A DNA stretch of 45,739 bases from Bacteroidales bacterium (GTDB taxonomy: Bacteria > Bacteroidota > Bacteroidia > Bacteroidales > P3), in the NCBI GenBank assembly GCA_017455205.1, contig JAFTBM010000052.1:1-45739 (forward strand), in the 5' to 3' direction. The translations under genes and the position numbers were made by a program. Below the pieces are notes generated by a model. That model was not told the DNA's origin and made no database searches. It saw only the letters and a list, made by a program, of their open reading frames with translations. Below are positions 7,265 to 15,850 of this stretch, piece by piece. Each line of letters begins with the position of its first letter. Within the stretch, counting starts at the first letter, position 1.

Positions 7265-9754
7265 ATGAAAAAGACACCTACGCTGAAAGATTTGGGCGAG
7301 ATGCTCGCCCACGGAATGAATATCAGGGCCGACATAGTGCCCATCATCGATGAGGATAGCGAGAATTTGCTGCTGAATGTGGACAATTCGGCGGCGGAGT
7401 TGCCAGTGCTGCCGGTGATGGATCAGGTGCTGCTACCTGGGGTGGTGCTGCCGATTGTGGTGCGTCGCGAGAAGAGCCTACGCCTGCTGCACGATGCGCA
7501 GGAGGGGAAGAGCAACATCCTGGTGCACACGCAGCTCAATGACAACGAGGAGCCAGCCGAGGCCGACCTTTGTGCGATGGGAGTGGTGGCACGGGTGATG
7601 AAGGTGTTTGAGGTGAAGAAGAACATCTCGGTGGCTATTTTGCAGGGGATGACCCGCAGCTGTCCGCTGGTACTCACCCAGCGGGAGCCCTACATGAAGG
7701 GAATGGTACAGTTGTGTCCCGAGAGCGATGAAGGCACGCGGAGCGTGGCCTTCAAACGCAAGGTGAAGAAGTTGCGCAAGCAGTATTCGGACTTGATGGC
7801 GATGCGCATCGGCGAGGAGGAGGGGAGCGATATTGTGGCGAACATCGGGAGCGACAAGATATTCCTCAACTTTGTGGCATCGCATCTGGAGACCGATGTG
7901 GAGGTCAAATGCAAACTTTTGGAAGCCAACACCTACACCGAGAGGCTCGACATGCTGCTTGAGCAGATGGCCTCGCAGCGGGGTTTGGAAGAGCTCAAGC
8001 GCGAGATAGAGAGTCGCACACAAGACGTCATCGGGAAGCAGCAGCGCGAATACTTTCTGCGCAACCAGCTGAACGTCATCCAGGAGGAGCTTGGGCATCA
8101 GGACGACGATGATGCGTCGTGGAAGAATAATCCCGAGCTGAGCGAGTTGGCGGCCAAGGCCGAGAAAGCTGGGCTGACGGAGGAGGTGAGAGCGCTGTTT
8201 GACAAAGAGTTGAAGAAATTGAGCCATATACCCAACTTTGCCTCGGAATACACAGTGCAGTACAACTACTTGGAGACGCTGCTGGAGGTGCCGTGGCAGA
8301 AGCAGGCGGAGGGGAAACTCGACATCGGCGAGGCACGCCGAGTGCTGGATCGCGACCACTACGGAATCAAGAAGGTGAAGGAGCGGATAGTGGAGTACTT
8401 GGCGGTGATGAAGCGCGTGGGCGAGAAAGGTGGGAAGGAGCACAAAGCGCAGGTGCTCTGCTTGGTAGGGCCTCCAGGGACGGGCAAGACCTCCATTTGC
8501 CGGAGCATAGCCACGGCCATGGGCAGGCCCTATCGGCGCATTGCCCTCGGCGGCCTGCACGACGAGGCCGAGATACGCGGCCACCGCCGCACCTACGTCG
8601 GTGCGATGCCAGGACGCATCGTGCAGGAGTTGGTCAAGGCGGGGGTGAACAACCCAGTGTTTGTGCTGGACGAGATTGACAAGGTGCAGCACTCATCGTA
8701 TAGCGGCGACCCGACGTCGGCGCTGCTTGAGGTGCTCGACCCAGAGCAGAACAGCCACTTCCACGACAACTTCCTCGGGATGGATGTAGACCTGTCGCAC
8801 GTGTTTTTCATAGCCACAGCCAACAGCCTCGGCGAGGTGCCGGCGGCGCTGGTGGATCGGATGGAGGTCATCGCCTTCAGCGGCTACGTGCAGGAGGAGA
8901 AGCTCGAGATAGCCAAGCGGCACCTGCTGCCGCGCATAGCGGCAGAGAACTGCCTCGACCGCCGGACGATGCGCTGGAGCGACGAGGTGATAGCGGAGGT
9001 GATCAATAGCTACACACGCGAGGGTGGCGTCCGCCAGCTGGAGAAGCAGCTGAGCAAGGTGGTGCGCCACCGCGTGGTGCAGGCCGAGAGCGGCGAGAAG
9101 CAGGCTGCGGCGGTGAGCCAGGCGGAGGTGAAGGAGGTGCTGGGGCTACCTATCCACACAGGCGAGCGCCTGCAGCGCGAACCACGCGAGGGGGTGGTGG
9201 CTGGGCTGGCGTGGACGCCCGTGGGCGGTGAACTGCTCTTCATCGAAAGCTCTGTGAGCCACGGCAAGGGATCGCTCTCGCTGACGGGCAACCTCGGCGA
9301 GGTGATGAAAGAGTCGGCCACGCTGGCCTTCACCTATATCAAGGCCAATGCCGAGCGCTTCGGCATCAGCGAGAAAGAGATGGAGAAAAGTGCGGTGCAC
9401 ATCCACGTACCCGAGGGTGCTACGCCGAAGGATGGCCCGTCGGCGGGCATCACGATGTTTGTGGCGATGGTGTCGGCATTGAGCCACCGCAAGGTAAACC
9501 CACGGGTGGCTATGACGGGCGAGATTACGCTTCGCGGCGAGGTGACGCCGATAGGCGGCGTGAAGGAGAAGCTGCTGGCTGCACGGCGTGCTGGCATCAC
9601 CGACGTGCTGCTTTGCACCGAAAATCGGCGCGACGTGGAGGAAATAGAGCCCGAATACCTGCAGGGCCTGACGTTCCACTACATAGAGGAAATCAGCGAG
9701 GCACTGCCGCTGGCACTGGTCGAAGAAAAACCCAAGAAAGCCCCCCGAAAATGA
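7265..9754 (+). CDS. lon: ATP-dependent protease La
   Basis: An 829-residue cytosolic AAA+ serine protease that degrades misfolded and regulatory proteins. The ATG at 7265 was chosen because AAGGGGAG (7251-7258) lies 6 nt before it and MKKTPTLKDLGEML fits the family; an upstream ATG at 7190 adds 25 residues with no match. The substrate-binding LON domain starts at about residue 40 (LPVLPVMDQVLLPGVVLPIVV). Then come a coiled linker, Walker A GPPGTGKTS (about 402) and Walker B FVLDEIDK (about 465). The C-terminal protease domain has the nucleophile Ser in PKDGPSAG (about 725) and the catalytic Lys in GGVKEKLLAARRAG (about 767). Full length and intact. Its stop overlaps the next start as ATGA, so an envelope protein is coupled to it. 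Confidence 0.97.
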   Translation: MKKTPTLKDLGEMLAHGMNIRADIVPIIDEDSENLLLNVDNSAAELPVLPVMDQVLLPGVVLPIVVRREKSLRLLHDAQEGKSNILVHTQLNDNEEPAEADLCAMGVVARVMKVFEVKKNISVAILQGMTRSCPLVLTQREPYMKGMVQLCPESDEGTRSVAFKRKVKKLRKQYSDLMAMRIGEEEGSDIVANIGSDKIFLNFVASHLETDVEVKCKLLEANTYTERLDMLLEQMASQRGLEELKREIESRTQDVIGKQQREYFLRNQLNVIQEELGHQDDDDASWKNNPELSELAAKAEKAGLTEEVRALFDKELKKLSHIPNFASEYTVQYNYLETLLEVPWQKQAEGKLDIGEARRVLDRDHYGIKKVKERIVEYLAVMKRVGEKGGKEHKAQVLCLVGPPGTGKTSICRSIATAMGRPYRRIALGGLHDEAEIRGHRRTYVGAMPGRIVQELVKAGVNNPVFVLDEIDKVQHSSYSGDPTSALLEVLDPEQNSHFHDNFLGMDVDLSHVFFIATANSLGEVPAALVDRMEVIAFSGYVQEEKLEIAKRHLLPRIAAENCLDRRTMRWSDEVIAEVINSYTREGGVRQLEKQLSKVVRHRVVQAESGEKQAAAVSQAEVKEVLGLPIHTGERLQREPREGVVAGLAWTPVGGELLFIESSVSHGKGSLSLTGNLGEVMKESATLAFTYIKANAERFGISEKEMEKSAVHIHVPEGATPKDGPSAGITMFVAMVSALSHRKVNPRVAMTGEITLRGEVTPIGGVKEKLLAARRAGITDVLLCTENRRDVEEIEPEYLQGLTFHYIEEISEALPLALVEEKPKKAPRK

Positions 9755-11238
9755 GCAGACGAGGCAAAGGCAACCAGCGGCGAGGGCTACGGCGAGCGGT
9801 GGCGATATTCGCTATGGCTGCCGTGCTGTGCGGCCATGCGGCAGGGCAGGAGACTGCCATCCAGGCCACACGGATGCCGTGCTCGGTGCTGCCAGGGAGG
9901 ATGGGTAACGTCTCGATAGTGGACGGTCAGCTCTATTGCTACGCTTCGGGGCTTCTGCTGGTGGCCCAGCGCCAGGGCAGCGAGGTGGTGGGCTTCGAAG
10001 CCGACACCCTCTATTCACGCCTCGGGGAGGGGGTGGATTACGTGGTGAAGCATCCCACATCGGGCGATGTCTACTTCACCAGCGTGGACAAAAAAGGCCG
10101 ACGCTCGCTCTACTGCTGCCGCAACGACAATGGGCGACTGAAGAAAGCCAAGCGGGTGCGTACAGGGCGGCTGGAGGCAACGCACCCCGTATTCACCACC
10201 GATGGCGGGGCGATGGTTTTTTCCGCCCAGTCGGCCTATGAAGGAAGGGGGGGCTACGACCTGTGGATAGCCGACCGCCAGGAGGAGAAGTGGAGCGAGC
10301 CCCGCAACCTCGGAAGCCGCATCAACAGCACGCACGACGAGGTGTCGCCCACGGTGAGTGGCGACTACCTATTTTTCGCCTCGGCGGGGCATGAAAGCGA
10401 GGCTGGAAGGCTTGACCTCTACGCCCTGCAACTGACCCGCAGCGGCGAGGGCGACAGCACACGGCAGACGGTGGCCGCAGAGAGCCTCGTACAGCACCTG
10501 CCAATGCCACTGAACAGCGAGGAGGGCGACGATTTCGACTTGGCTGTGGATTCTGACCAAGGGTGTGGCTACTGGGTGTCGCGCCGATTGCAGTCGGAAT
10601 GCGACTCGCAGCTCTACAGTTTCCGCGGAGGAATTGACGGCGTGAGGCTGTGGGGAATAGTGTCTGACGTCGAGGAACGAAAGATGGCTGATGTGGAGGT
10701 GGTGGTGATGCAAAACGGCACGACAGTATGCCGCACGACGACCAACGGCGAGGGACGCTACGAATGCTACCTGCCCAGCGGACAATACTACGAGGTGCAG
10801 TTCCGAAAAGAGGGATATTTCGTGGAGTTCGAGGTGGTGAACACCCTCAAGAAGCCTGGTTCGCCACTGATTACCGAAGAGCGGCGCGATGCAGCGATGA
10901 ACGGTTTGGCACACCAGCAGCCTATATACTACGACGACCTGTTTGGGCCAGGGGCCGACTTGGAGTTGAGCGACTTTGGGCGCGAGCGTCTGGCATCGCT
11001 GGTGAGCTACTTGACCGACAATCCCCGCTCGCGGGTGCGGCTGACGCTGGTGAGCGACCTGACGGAGGATGCCGGATTCAACCTGATGCTCACAAGCGGG
11101 AGGTTGCAGACGCTGGAGGGATACCTCTACGAGCGAATACCCACCTCGGTGGCTTTGGATTTTGCCAACGGCTGCGCGGGAAGCACAGGGTGCAACACGG
11201 CGACCGAGAGAGTGCGGCTGACGGTGGTTATCGAATGA
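9751..11238 (+). CDS. Exported beta-propeller / CRD / OmpA-like protein coupled to lon
   Basis: A 495-residue exported protein. The ATG at 9751 shares ATGA with the lon stop and gives a basic n-region and hydrophobic core (RRAVAIFAMAAVLCGHAAG) followed by Gln. PD40/WD40-like propeller blades cover about residues 40-290 (FTTDGGAMVFSAQSAYEGRG, YDLWIADR, DEVSPTVSGDYLFFAS). A carboxypeptidase-regulatory-like domain follows (about 305-370; DVEVVVMQNGTTVCRTTTNG). The end (about 400-495) looks like a degenerate OmpA C-terminal domain, with a helix FNLMLTSGRLQTLEGYL in place of the usual NxxLSxxRA. The T9SS protein PorE has TPR, propeller, CRD and OmpA domains in this order, but this protein lacks the TPR part and a lipobox. 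Function unknown; a periplasmic or peptidoglycan-linked scaffold is plausible. Confidence 0.8.
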   Translation: MSRRGKGNQRRGLRRAVAIFAMAAVLCGHAAGQETAIQATRMPCSVLPGRMGNVSIVDGQLYCYASGLLLVAQRQGSEVVGFEADTLYSRLGEGVDYVVKHPTSGDVYFTSVDKKGRRSLYCCRNDNGRLKKAKRVRTGRLEATHPVFTTDGGAMVFSAQSAYEGRGGYDLWIADRQEEKWSEPRNLGSRINSTHDEVSPTVSGDYLFFASAGHESEAGRLDLYALQLTRSGEGDSTRQTVAAESLVQHLPMPLNSEEGDDFDLAVDSDQGCGYWVSRRLQSECDSQLYSFRGGIDGVRLWGIVSDVEERKMADVEVVVMQNGTTVCRTTTNGEGRYECYLPSGQYYEVQFRKEGYFVEFEVVNTLKKPGSPLITEERRDAAMNGLAHQQPIYYDDLFGPGADLELSDFGRERLASLVSYLTDNPRSRVRLTLVSDLTEDAGFNLMLTSGRLQTLEGYLYERIPTSVALDFANGCAGSTGCNTATERVRLTVVIE

Positions 11239-11259
11239 GATTATTTAGGCGAGGATTAT

Positions 11260-11791
11260 TTTGCACTTTGGCGAAGTTGGTATTTCGGCAAGGAGACGAA
11301 GATTGCATCTTCGCTAAATTGCATGGCGAGGGTTGGGCGAAGTTGAAAACTTCGCATCCTTGGATTGCGGCGAGGCCGGTATCTCGGCAAGGAGGCGAAG
11401 ATTGCATCTTCGCCAAATGGCTGGGCTGGGATTGGGCGAAGTTGAAAACTTCGCCTCCTTGCACTGTAGCGAGGTTGGTACCTCGGCAAGGAAACGAAGA
11501 TTGCATCTTCGCTAAATGACAAGGCGAGGGGTGGGCGAAGTTGAAAACTTCGCCTCCTTGCACTGTAGCGAGGTTGGTACCTCGGCAAGGAGGCGAAGAT
11601 TATATCTTCGCTAAATGACAAGGCGAGGGGTGGGCGAAGTTGAAAACTTCGCCTCCTTGCACTGTAGCGAGGTTGGTACCTCGGCAAGGAGGCGAAGATT
11701 GCATCTTCGCCAAATGGCTGGGCTGGGATTGGGCGAAGTTGAAAACTTCGCATCCTTGGATTGCGGCGAGGTTGAAAACTTCGCCTCCTTG
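11260..11791. repeat. 99-bp tandem array with three hairpins per unit
   Basis: Units start with hairpin GCGAAGTTGAAAACTTCGC at 11337, 11436, 11535, 11634 and 11733, exactly 99 bp apart. There is a truncated unit from about 11260 and a truncated, rearranged end to about 11791. Each unit also holds the hairpin CGAGGTTGGTACCTCG and the hairpin GCGAAGATTGCATCTTCGC. In unit three, arms CTTCGCCTCCTTG (11548-11560) and CAAGGAGGCGAAG (11586-11598) are perfect complements, giving a larger alternative stem around the middle hairpin. Two spacer variants alternate among the units (TTGCACTGTAG versus TTGGATTGCGG). Open frames run through on both strands only because 99 is divisible by three. The array lies between the propeller gene and tRNA-Pro. 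Confidence 0.93.
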
Positions 11792-11888
11792 GGGGCTAAA
11801 GAACGGATGAGGAGGCCGCAGTGGATGCAATATGGAGAGTTAGTAGGGAATTGATATATAGGATAATGAAAGATTTTATGAAAAAATA

Positions 11889-11920
11889 TTTGGCTATATG
11901 GGTAAAATGTTGTACCTTTG
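11889..11920 (+). promoter_or_regulatory. Promoter of tRNA-Pro
   Basis: -33 TTTG at 11889-11892 and -7 TACCTTTG at 11913-11920 are 20 nt apart, a textbook Bacteroidota arrangement, 38 nt before the tRNA. Confidence 0.8.
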
Positions 11921-11958
11921 CAGCCGATTTCAACAGAGAAAGTTGAAAGAAAAGTGTT

Positions 11959-12032
11959 CGGGGTGTGGCGCAGTTGGCTAGCGCACTTGCATGGGGTGCA
12001 AGGGGTCGAAAGTTCGAGTCTTTTCACCCCGA
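11959..12032 (+). tRNA. tRNA-Pro (GGG)
   Basis: A 74-nt cloverleaf. Acceptor CGGGGTG pairs with CACCCCG (12025-12031). Anticodon stem CTTGC/GCAAG closes loop ATGGGGT with anticodon GGG at 11993-11995. T-arm GAAAG-TTCGAGT-CTTTT has a G-T closing pair. After discriminator A12032 the genome reads CAT, so CCA is not encoded. Confidence 0.95.
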
Positions 12033-12046
12033 CATTTTTTTTAGGG

Positions 12047-12076
12047 AGGGGCAGTCGCTTGTAGCTGCCCCTTTTT
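12047..12076 (+). terminator. Rho-independent terminator after tRNA-Pro
   Basis: The stem AGGGGCAG (12047-12054) with CTGCCCCT (12065-12072) encloses a 10-nt loop and runs into a T stretch to 12076. It ends tRNA-Pro transcription 10 bp before the 3' end of the convergent murF-alr gene. Confidence 0.85.
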
Positions 12077-12085
12077 GATGGATAC

Positions 12086-14560
12086 CTAACAATGGTAGTA
12101 GACGCGCTTGACTCGGGGCGAGACGGCGGTAAGAAGCTCGTAGGGGATGGTGCCAGCGGCGGCGGCATTGGCTTGGAGGAGGTCGCCCTCGCCAAATATT
12201 ATGGCTCTATCGCCCTCGGCACAGGCCACATCCGTGGCATCAACAAAGCACATATCCATGCAGACGCTGCCGATGATGGGGCACTGATGCCCCGCTATCA
12301 GCACACGCCCGCGCCCGTAGCCGAGGCCGCGGTGGAGGCCATCGGCATAGCCGATGGGGAGGATGGCAATCTGCGAGGGGCGCTGGGCTTGCCAGCGGCA
12401 ATTGTAGCCCACGGTGTCGCCAGTGGCGATGGCTTTGAGCTGCGAGATGCGAGTGGTGAGGCGGCTGACTTGCTGCAGGTGGGACTGCACCTCGGGGTCA
12501 GGGCTGATGCCATAGAGGCCAATGCCGAGGCGCACCATGTCCAGCTGCGCTTCGGGGAAACGGGTGATGCCCGAGGAATTGAGGATATGCTTGATGCCTG
12601 GCATTCCATCGCTCCACTGGTGCAGACGCGAGATTTGGGCTTGGGTGAAGCTGTCCATAGAGGGATCCTCGCTGCAGGCGAGGTGTGAAAATACGCTTTT
12701 CACTTCGAGCAGCGAGGCGAGCTCGGATAGGCGGCGACGGAGCTGCTGCACCTCGTGGCCTGCGAAACCGAGGCGGTGCATGCCGGTGTCGAACTCTATG
12801 TGGATAGGATATGGAGCGGGATTGGAGGGTGTGAGTGCTTGCCGCTGGGCGATATGGTCGGCGAAAAGATTGAGTATGCGGAAGCTGTAGATGTCAGGCT
12901 CAAGGCGGTAGGCTACGATGTCGTCGAAGGAGGCTTCTTCGGGGTTCATCACCATGATGGGGAGGGTGATACCGCCGCGTCGGAGTTCGACACCCTCGTC
13001 GGCATAGGCCACGGTGAGGTAGTCTACGTGGTTGAATTGTAGAGCCGAGGCCACTTCGACGCGCCCTGCGCCATAACTTGAGGCTTTGACCATAGCCATG
13101 AGGCGGGTAGTGGGGCGAAGGCGCGAGCGGAAATAGTTGAGGTTGGCGGTTAGGGCATCGAGGTTGACCTCCATAATGGTCTCGTGGTTTTTTCGCTGGA
13201 GGATTTTGGCTATGCGTTCGAAGGAGAAAAGTCGTGCACCTTTGAGGAGGATAGTTTGATGGGCGAGGAGAGCGGGGTCGAAGTGGTCGAGGAACTCTTG
13301 GGTAGAGGCGAAGAAGCTGGAATGGAGCTGGGAGAAAGTACCCTGGCAGCGCGAGAGGGCTTCACCGATGCCTATAAAGCGAGTAACGCCACGGCGGGAG
13401 ACCATCTGTGCCACACGGGCGTATAGGTCGGCCTCGGGAATGCCGGTCTGGAGCATATCGCTGAGGATGACAGTCCGATCGGGGAATTGGTTGACTTGGG
13501 AGAGATAGTCGAGTGCGATGGCGAGGGAGTTGAGGTCGAGGGAGTAGCTATCGTTGATAAGGAGGCTGTCGAAACGGCATTCGGAGAGTTCGAGTCGCAT
13601 TTCGATGGGGGTGAGTCTGGCGCAGCGGCGGGCTACCTCGGAGGGGAAATAGCCGAGGTGGAGCATGAGGGCGATGCAGTGCATAGCGTTTTCCTGCGAG
13701 GCGCGGTCGAGGAAGGGGATGGTGAAGTGGCAGTGGGTGCCGCTGCTGCGCAGGAGGAGGTGGAAGGTGGAGGTGAGGTCGGTGGAGGTGAGGCTTTCGA
13801 TGAGGAGGTCGGATTGAAGGGAACGCCCCCAAGTGAAGGTGGAGAAAGCTGGAGCGGGATGGAGATGGCTGACGGCGGAATGGATGTCGGCATGGTCGGC
13901 ACAATAGATAAGGGTCTGGCAATGGGTGAAGAGTTTGAGCTTCTCGGCTATTTTTTGGTTGCGGGAGGAAAAGTTTTCATCGTGAGCATGGCCGATGGTG
14001 GTGAAGATGCCGATGGTGGGTTGGATGACTTGCTGCAGATGACTCATCTCGCCTGGGAGGGAAATGCCGGCCTCGAAGAGGGCGATTTGGTCGGACTGGG
14101 AGAGTTGCCACACCGAGAGGGGGACACCGATTTGGGAGTTGTAGCTCTTGGGGCTGGCCACCACTCGGCGGTCGGCGGAGAGCATTTGCACGAGCCAGTC
14201 TTTGACTATGGTCTTGCCATTGCTGCCCGTGATACCCACCACTGGGATGGAAAAGTGCCGGCGATGGCTTGCAGCGATGGCTTGCAAAGCGGCTACTACA
14301 TCGGATACGACCCAAAGGTTGACATCGGTGTAGGGCAATGAGCATCCCGAGGGGACGATGAAAGAGCGGACGCCCTGGCGGTAGAGGTCGGCGATGTAGC
14401 GGGTGCCGCTGTTGCGCTGGGTAGGGATTGCGAAGAAGAGGGTGTCGGTCGGGGAAGAGAGATGGCGGCTGTCGGTGAGCAGATGGAGGATGTCGGCCTC
14501 GGGTTCGACCACTTGCGAGGCTATTGGGGCGATGATACTGGTTATGGTTGATGCTTTCAT
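12086..14560 (-). CDS. Fused MurF ligase / alanine racemase
   Basis: An 824-residue two-domain cytosolic enzyme. The N-terminal half is UDP-N-acetylmuramoyl-tripeptide:D-Ala-D-Ala ligase, with the ATP loop GITGSNGKTIVKDW (about residues 110-123) and HAHDENF after the central domain. The C-terminal half, from about residue 455 (MEVNLDALTANLNYF), is a fold-type III alanine racemase. Its pyridoxal-phosphate lysine is in MVKASSYGAG (about 490), and SVCMDMCFVDAT marks the second active-site segment. It would supply D-Ala and attach D-Ala-D-Ala to the peptidoglycan precursor in one polypeptide, a fusion known in Bacteroidota. The start at 14560 shares ATGA with the stop of the DUF2851 gene. In the P-loop, GKTI replaces the usual GKTT. 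Both halves look intact. Confidence 0.94.
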   Translation of the reverse strand: MKASTITSIIAPIASQVVEPEADILHLLTDSRHLSSPTDTLFFAIPTQRNSGTRYIADLYRQGVRSFIVPSGCSLPYTDVNLWVVSDVVAALQAIAASHRRHFSIPVVGITGSNGKTIVKDWLVQMLSADRRVVASPKSYNSQIGVPLSVWQLSQSDQIALFEAGISLPGEMSHLQQVIQPTIGIFTTIGHAHDENFSSRNQKIAEKLKLFTHCQTLIYCADHADIHSAVSHLHPAPAFSTFTWGRSLQSDLLIESLTSTDLTSTFHLLLRSSGTHCHFTIPFLDRASQENAMHCIALMLHLGYFPSEVARRCARLTPIEMRLELSECRFDSLLINDSYSLDLNSLAIALDYLSQVNQFPDRTVILSDMLQTGIPEADLYARVAQMVSRRGVTRFIGIGEALSRCQGTFSQLHSSFFASTQEFLDHFDPALLAHQTILLKGARLFSFERIAKILQRKNHETIMEVNLDALTANLNYFRSRLRPTTRLMAMVKASSYGAGRVEVASALQFNHVDYLTVAYADEGVELRRGGITLPIMVMNPEEASFDDIVAYRLEPDIYSFRILNLFADHIAQRQALTPSNPAPYPIHIEFDTGMHRLGFAGHEVQQLRRRLSELASLLEVKSVFSHLACSEDPSMDSFTQAQISRLHQWSDGMPGIKHILNSSGITRFPEAQLDMVRLGIGLYGISPDPEVQSHLQQVSRLTTRISQLKAIATGDTVGYNCRWQAQRPSQIAILPIGYADGLHRGLGYGRGRVLIAGHQCPIIGSVCMDMCFVDATDVACAEGDRAIIFGEGDLLQANAAAAGTIPYELLTAVSPRVKRVYYHC

Positions 14561-15837
14561 AGGCGTTTTAAGATATGGAAACCGATGCGGCACTCAAGGC
14601 AACGGCGTGGAAGGCAGTAGGCGTCGTAGAGCTGCAGGAGGGCTTGGCTTTCGGCAGCATGGGTGGGGAGAAGACCTAAAGCTTTCCAACGGCGAACGAT
14701 GGCATTATCCTCGGGAGGTAGCTGCGAGAGGAGCGCGAGGGCTTGGTCCTTATAGCTCGGCTGATTGTGCTGCTGTCCGTAGACGAGCAGTAGGGGTATC
14801 CAGGCGTTGATTATGAGCAGCTCAATCAGCATATTGCCCACCCGCTTGGTGGATGCGGAGGTGGTGGGCTGGTCGAATTGGTAGTGGTTGCACCAATAGC
14901 TGGAGGCTTGTTGGGAGAAAAGGTGCTTAATGTCTTTGACATCGGTGAGCGGAAGGAGGGAGAAGAAGAGGTGGGGAGCGGCTGACATGAGGTGAGCGAA
15001 CTGACTGATACGGATGGTGGGGAAGCTGGAGGGACGGAGGCAGTAGAACTTCCAGAGGTAGCCATCAATCGGATTGAGGTTGGCCCCCGCACGGAGTGCT
15101 GCATAGTCGGCCTGAAGTTGGCGAGGGTAATCGTCCTCGAAATAGCCTTCGAGAAGTCCAGCCTGCCCCATTAGGATAGCCTCGATGCGCTCGGGGTTGT
15201 CGGTCCAGCGGGCAAGGAAGCGAGGGTCGGTGGCTTTGGCCAGCAACTCAAATACCAGGGCGTTGACCTTCCCCCCGAAATAGCGAGCCATGAGCCAATA
15301 GCAGACGCGTTCCCAGTCGCCTCGGCTCTCTTCGAGCATCCGCATAATGAGGCCTGATTTATGCTCCATGCGCTCCATCACCAGCCTGTCGAGCATCGAA
15401 TTAACCACCAAGCGAGACACCTGGGGCAACTTGTGGCCGCAAGGGATTTCGCTTGAGGGGGTAGGTGCCGTCAGTGCTTGATAGTTGGCCACGAGCGAGG
15501 GATGAAGCCAGTGCTTGAGTTCCAGGGTGTGGGGTGATTTGCCATTTTGGAGAAAGATTTCGGCATCGTGTTCGTAGACGACGTGGAGGATGATGTTGTT
15601 GTAGGCAGGGTCGGAGCTGTGGTGGTGGGCATGCCAATGCGAGGTACTGATATGGATTTCCACATTGCCCACCCACTCCATACCACCAATACGCAGACGG
15701 GCGTTGAAGAAGTCGGGACCTGCATCGCGGTTAAGTTCTCCTGCACGCAACACTTCAACAGGCTGGCCATCGGTGGTGGTCAGCCCGCTGGAGAGCAACT
15801 GATGCTGCCAGATATAGTGCAGGAAAGCCTCTGTCAT
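14557..15837 (-). CDS. DUF2851 family protein
   Basis: A 426-residue protein recognised as DUF2851 by its N-terminal third: MTEAFLHYIWQHQLLSS, GELNRDAGPDFFNARLRIGG (about residues 32-51), VEIHISTSHWHAHHHSSDPA and YNNIILHVVYEHD. The latter His- and Asp-rich part could bind metal, but no function is proven. No signal peptide or membrane span is seen, so it is probably cytosolic. The middle and C-terminal parts are helical with many Leu and Tyr. It starts 13 bp after dnaJ and overlaps the murF-alr start by 4 nt, so it is in one unit with chaperones and a wall enzyme; the meaning of that grouping is unclear. Confidence 0.85.
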   Translation of the reverse strand: MTEAFLHYIWQHQLLSSGLTTTDGQPVEVLRAGELNRDAGPDFFNARLRIGGMEWVGNVEIHISTSHWHAHHHSSDPAYNNIILHVVYEHDAEIFLQNGKSPHTLELKHWLHPSLVANYQALTAPTPSSEIPCGHKLPQVSRLVVNSMLDRLVMERMEHKSGLIMRMLEESRGDWERVCYWLMARYFGGKVNALVFELLAKATDPRFLARWTDNPERIEAILMGQAGLLEGYFEDDYPRQLQADYAALRAGANLNPIDGYLWKFYCLRPSSFPTIRISQFAHLMSAAPHLFFSLLPLTDVKDIKHLFSQQASSYWCNHYQFDQPTTSASTKRVGNMLIELLIINAWIPLLLVYGQQHNQPSYKDQALALLSQLPPEDNAIVRRWKALGLLPTHAAESQALLQLYDAYCLPRRCLECRIGFHILKRL

Positions 15838-15850
15838 AGAGCAGCGGCTG

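Noticed and set aside
11260-11791. CRISPR array
   Set aside because: Units are contiguous 99-bp repeats with internal palindromes; there are no unique spacers and no cas genes nearby.
11256-11830. Several minus- and plus-strand open frames of 60-165 codons through the 99-bp array
   Set aside because: The unit length is divisible by three, so any frame free of stops stays open and gives 33-residue repeats in several frames at once. No start signal, signal peptide or family motif supports translation.
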